In this document: positions 14,136-15,562 of the stretch, piece by piece
How positions within the stretch are numbered: position 1 is the stretch's first letter
Layout of the letters: every line of letters begins with the position of its first letter
Source: Lachnospiraceae bacterium UBA2864
GTDB lineage: Bacteria > Bacillota > Clostridia > Lachnospirales > Lachnospiraceae
Assembly: GCA_002350525.1 (NCBI GenBank)
Contig: DEFA01000018.1
Location: 46,850-62,411 of the forward strand
Length of the DNA stretch: 15,562 nt
Direction: 5' to 3'
Translations under genes and position numbers: made by a program
Notes under the pieces: generated by a model
What the model was told of the DNA's origin: nothing
Databases searched by the model: none
The model's input: the letters and a program-made list of their open reading frames with translations, nothing else

Positions 14136-14255
14136 AAGGGCGCTTAATTTGTAGAGTGAGATGACGATATAATATAGATATAATATGGAAAGAAAGAAGA
14201 CATAGAGACTCCTTTTTGAGGACAAGCATAAAAAGCACGAATTATTGACATCTAC

Positions 14256-14264
14256 TGATATAAT
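14256..14264 (+). promoter_or_regulatory. Extended -10 promoter for the 343-aa orphan gene
   Basis: TGA-TATAAT makes an extended -10 with a perfect Pribnow box. A consensus TTGACA lies too close upstream (14245-14250) to serve as its -35 but could pair loosely with TATACG at 14270. The leader would run about 90 nt to the ATG. Confidence 0.5.
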
Positions 14265-14284
14265 ATTGGTATACGGCTAAGTAA

Positions 14285-14347
14285 GGATTCCTAGTCATGA
14301 AAATTATCAGTAAAAAAAGCTAGGAGGCTTCAATCCTAAGCCTGGCA
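14285..14347 (+). promoter_or_regulatory. Self-complementary leader of the orphan gene
   Basis: AGGATTCCTAG near 14285 can pair with CTAGG and AATCCT in the 14321-14339 segment. Alternatively AGGCTT and AAGCCT (about 14325-14343) form a tight local hairpin with a 7-nt loop. Two mutually exclusive folds in a leader suggest possible regulation, but no known RNA family is recognised. Confidence 0.3.
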
Positions 14348-14360
14348 GGGAGAAACTTGA

Positions 14361-15392
14361 ATGAACGAATTATATAACTCCAAGACAAAGTATTATGTAA
14401 ACATCGAGGGTAATACAACTACAGTTAGTTCGAATTACCGAATTCATGTTGAAGACTCGTACTATGATCTTTGTAGCCGTTTATGGGTTTTTGCTATTAA
14501 AGTTTACGATTCTGATTCCTCTTATTCTCCATACCATATTGATTATCTATTTATGGACAGTTCATATAATCTGGTTCATGTTATCCAAGAAAAATATGGT
14601 GTTAATCCGAACTTTATTGTTTCTCCTGATAAAGAATTATGGGTTGAACTTGATTCAATTATAACTGAAAAAGAGGGGAGTATAGTGGTTCCTCTAATCA
14701 ATCGTCAGCGGATTGAAGAACCCAAAGTTCAAAGATCTGTAGGTATGGATTGTTCCTTCGTGTTTCTTGACATGTACTATGCCTATAGTGTAGATTTGTT
14801 TGATTCTCGCAAAGATGACAATCTATACTTATATCAGTTTGACAAAAAACATCGCTTTAAGAGCAGAAAAAAGTTTAAGATCAATGGTATACGTTATGGA
14901 AATCCTGTAGTTATTAACAATCGATGTTATATTTCTCATTTGAAACGAGTTGATGAATCTCATGTTGTATGCATTTCTGAAATCAATGAAAATGGTGACA
15001 TTATAGGTTTCTGGGAAAGTCAGACTATCAATGACATCAACAATGTTTTCCTAACGTCTTTGGACGATGATTATATTAAAACGGCAGTCTCAACTAATCA
15101 TAGCATTGATCTTATTGTTTTTAGTAAAGATGGCTGTGTCTCTCAAAGACAAGTTTTGTTTAAGACAGACGGGCACATAAACTATATTACGGTAAGAGAT
15201 AATTCTGTGGTTTTTGTAGATGCCGACGAATCCGGTCACCCAAACGGAAAGAACTGTATTATGAAACTTGATATAGATGCATCTCATTTTGAATATCAAA
15301 ACGGATTTCACCCTATATATCTTGATAAGAGTCATTTTGTTCTTACTGGGATACGAGATGATAAAAATGAATTTAAGATCGTTGAGTATTAG
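14361..15392 (+). CDS. Unknown 343-aa protein, possible beta-propeller-like fold
   Basis: I do not recognise this gene. The 343-aa protein is soluble (no signal peptide or membrane helix) and rich in Tyr, Asp, Ser, Asn and Ile. Short beta-strand-like stretches end in aromatic or Asp turns (DNLYLYQFDKKHRF, NGDIIGFWESQ, HSIDLIVFSKDGCVSQRQ, DNSVVFVDADESG), a rhythm that recalls WD or Kelch-type propellers without a clear repeat motif. The ATG at 14361 has only a modest ribosome binding site (AGGGAG, about 9 nt upstream), and a terminator follows 90 nt after the stop, so it is a single-gene unit. It is more AT-rich than the wall genes and the element genes, which suggests separate acquisition. 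It could be element cargo, a neighbouring island gene or old chromosome. Confidence 0.75.
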   Translation: MNELYNSKTKYYVNIEGNTTTVSSNYRIHVEDSYYDLCSRLWVFAIKVYDSDSSYSPYHIDYLFMDSSYNLVHVIQEKYGVNPNFIVSPDKELWVELDSIITEKEGSIVVPLINRQRIEEPKVQRSVGMDCSFVFLDMYYAYSVDLFDSRKDDNLYLYQFDKKHRFKSRKKFKINGIRYGNPVVINNRCYISHLKRVDESHVVCISEINENGDIIGFWESQTINDINNVFLTSLDDDYIKTAVSTNHSIDLIVFSKDGCVSQRQVLFKTDGHINYITVRDNSVVFVDADESGHPNGKNCIMKLDIDASHFEYQNGFHPIYLDKSHFVLTGIRDDKNEFKIVEY

Positions 15393-15480
15393 CACATTGT
15401 ATCAGGAATAGGACCTTATAGGAGGAAGTGGGGTATAAATTCGCTCGTTACTATTCACAGATAAATGGAAGTGAAGAATG

Positions 15481-15510
15481 AAGCTCACATCAGTGGGCTT
15501 TATTTTTATT
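15481..15510 (+). terminator. Rho-independent terminator after the orphan gene
   Basis: AAGCTCAC (15481-15488), loop ATCA, then GTGGGCTT (15493-15500) forms an 8-bp stem with one G-U pair. It is followed by a T-rich run (TATTTTTATT). Confidence 0.85.
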
Positions 15511-15562
15511 GTTGAAACGGTTAGAATCTTTGTATTAAGCAAATCGGAATTTTACGCACAGT
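15511..15562. other. Non-coding tail at window end
   Basis: I see no gene start or structured element in these last 52 bases; the sequence is AT-rich and runs off the window. Confidence 0.5.

Larger units (their letters stand above)
14046..14360. other. 315-nt non-coding stretch at presumed right end of the element
   Basis: No gene is visible. In order it holds the relaxase terminator hairpin, two 15-nt near-identical direct repeats 21 bp apart (14100-14135), AT-rich DNA with repeated TATAAT, a TTGACA (14245-14250), an extended -10 (14256-14264) and a leader with self-complementary segments before the orphan gene. The change in base composition after about 14150 suggests that the element boundary lies here. 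No att core was found. Confidence 0.5.

Noticed and set aside
8079..14207. ATAGAG shared by the guaA end (8079-8084) and 14202-14207 as an att core
   Set aside because: The distances to the candidate arm sites are similar, but a 6-base match between two stretches of this size is expected by chance and the flanks do not agree.
15428..15481. A 17-codon GTG-started frame behind AGGAGG after the orphan gene
   Set aside because: The ribosome binding site is only 2 nt from the GTG, the product is tiny and it resembles nothing I know.
8141..15533. AGAATCTTT shared between about 8142 and about 15524
   Set aside because: A single 9-base match with unrelated flanks is within chance for the lengths compared.
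1..15562. tRNA or rRNA genes
   Set aside because: I saw no cloverleaf with TTCGAATC-type arms and no rRNA-like conserved blocks on either strand.

Overview
The window looks like a chromosomal segment of a low-to-mid GC Gram-positive anaerobe, most likely Clostridia and plausibly Lachnospiraceae. This rests on gene style and order (a PucR-like regulator, ftsE, ftsX, a PcsB/EnvC-like M23 protein, a CtpA-type protease and guaA, all on the + strand), on strong GGAGG ribosome binding sites and on several TTG starts. The genus cannot be fixed from sequence reading alone.

Layout. 1-657 is the 3' part of an MsmX/UgpC-type sugar ABC transporter ATPase that enters from the left, closed by a strong terminator (683-722). 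738-1943 is an extended -10 promoter, a structured leader and a CdaR/PucR-type regulator. 2008-6434 is a compact cell-wall cluster: FtsE ATPase, FtsX membrane protein, a secreted coiled-coil M23 hydrolase or activator, and an S41 lipoprotein protease. FtsEX probably drives the M23 protein outside the membrane during division, as in the FtsEX-PcsB and FtsEX-EnvC systems. 6513-8093 is guaA (GMP synthase), a well-known insertion neighbourhood for integrative elements.

8094 to about 14140 is an accessory block with the gene content of an integrative mobilizable element: a divergent XRE repressor, a 73-aa excisionase-like protein, a tyrosine integrase, a small MobC-like protein, a RepA-like hexameric helicase, an 80-aa protein of unknown role and a MobA/MobL relaxase. 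No mating-pore genes are present, so transfer would need a helper. Its control DNA is unusually legible. Four GTTCA-N4-TGAAC operators lie in the repressor/xis intergenic region, one of them exactly filling the 17-bp spacer of a consensus promoter. Two inverted 3-copy TGACGRT arrays follow repA (candidate replication origin). An inverted GGRTAAGCCC pair lies before the relaxase (candidate oriT). Related inverted motifs lie near the two presumed ends (candidate integrase arm sites). The exact att cores could not be identified.

14046-15562 holds a relaxase-side terminator, a 315-nt non-coding stretch with direct repeats and a promoter, a single AT-rich 343-aa orphan gene of unknown function, and its terminator. 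Whether this gene is element cargo or flanking chromosome is unresolved.
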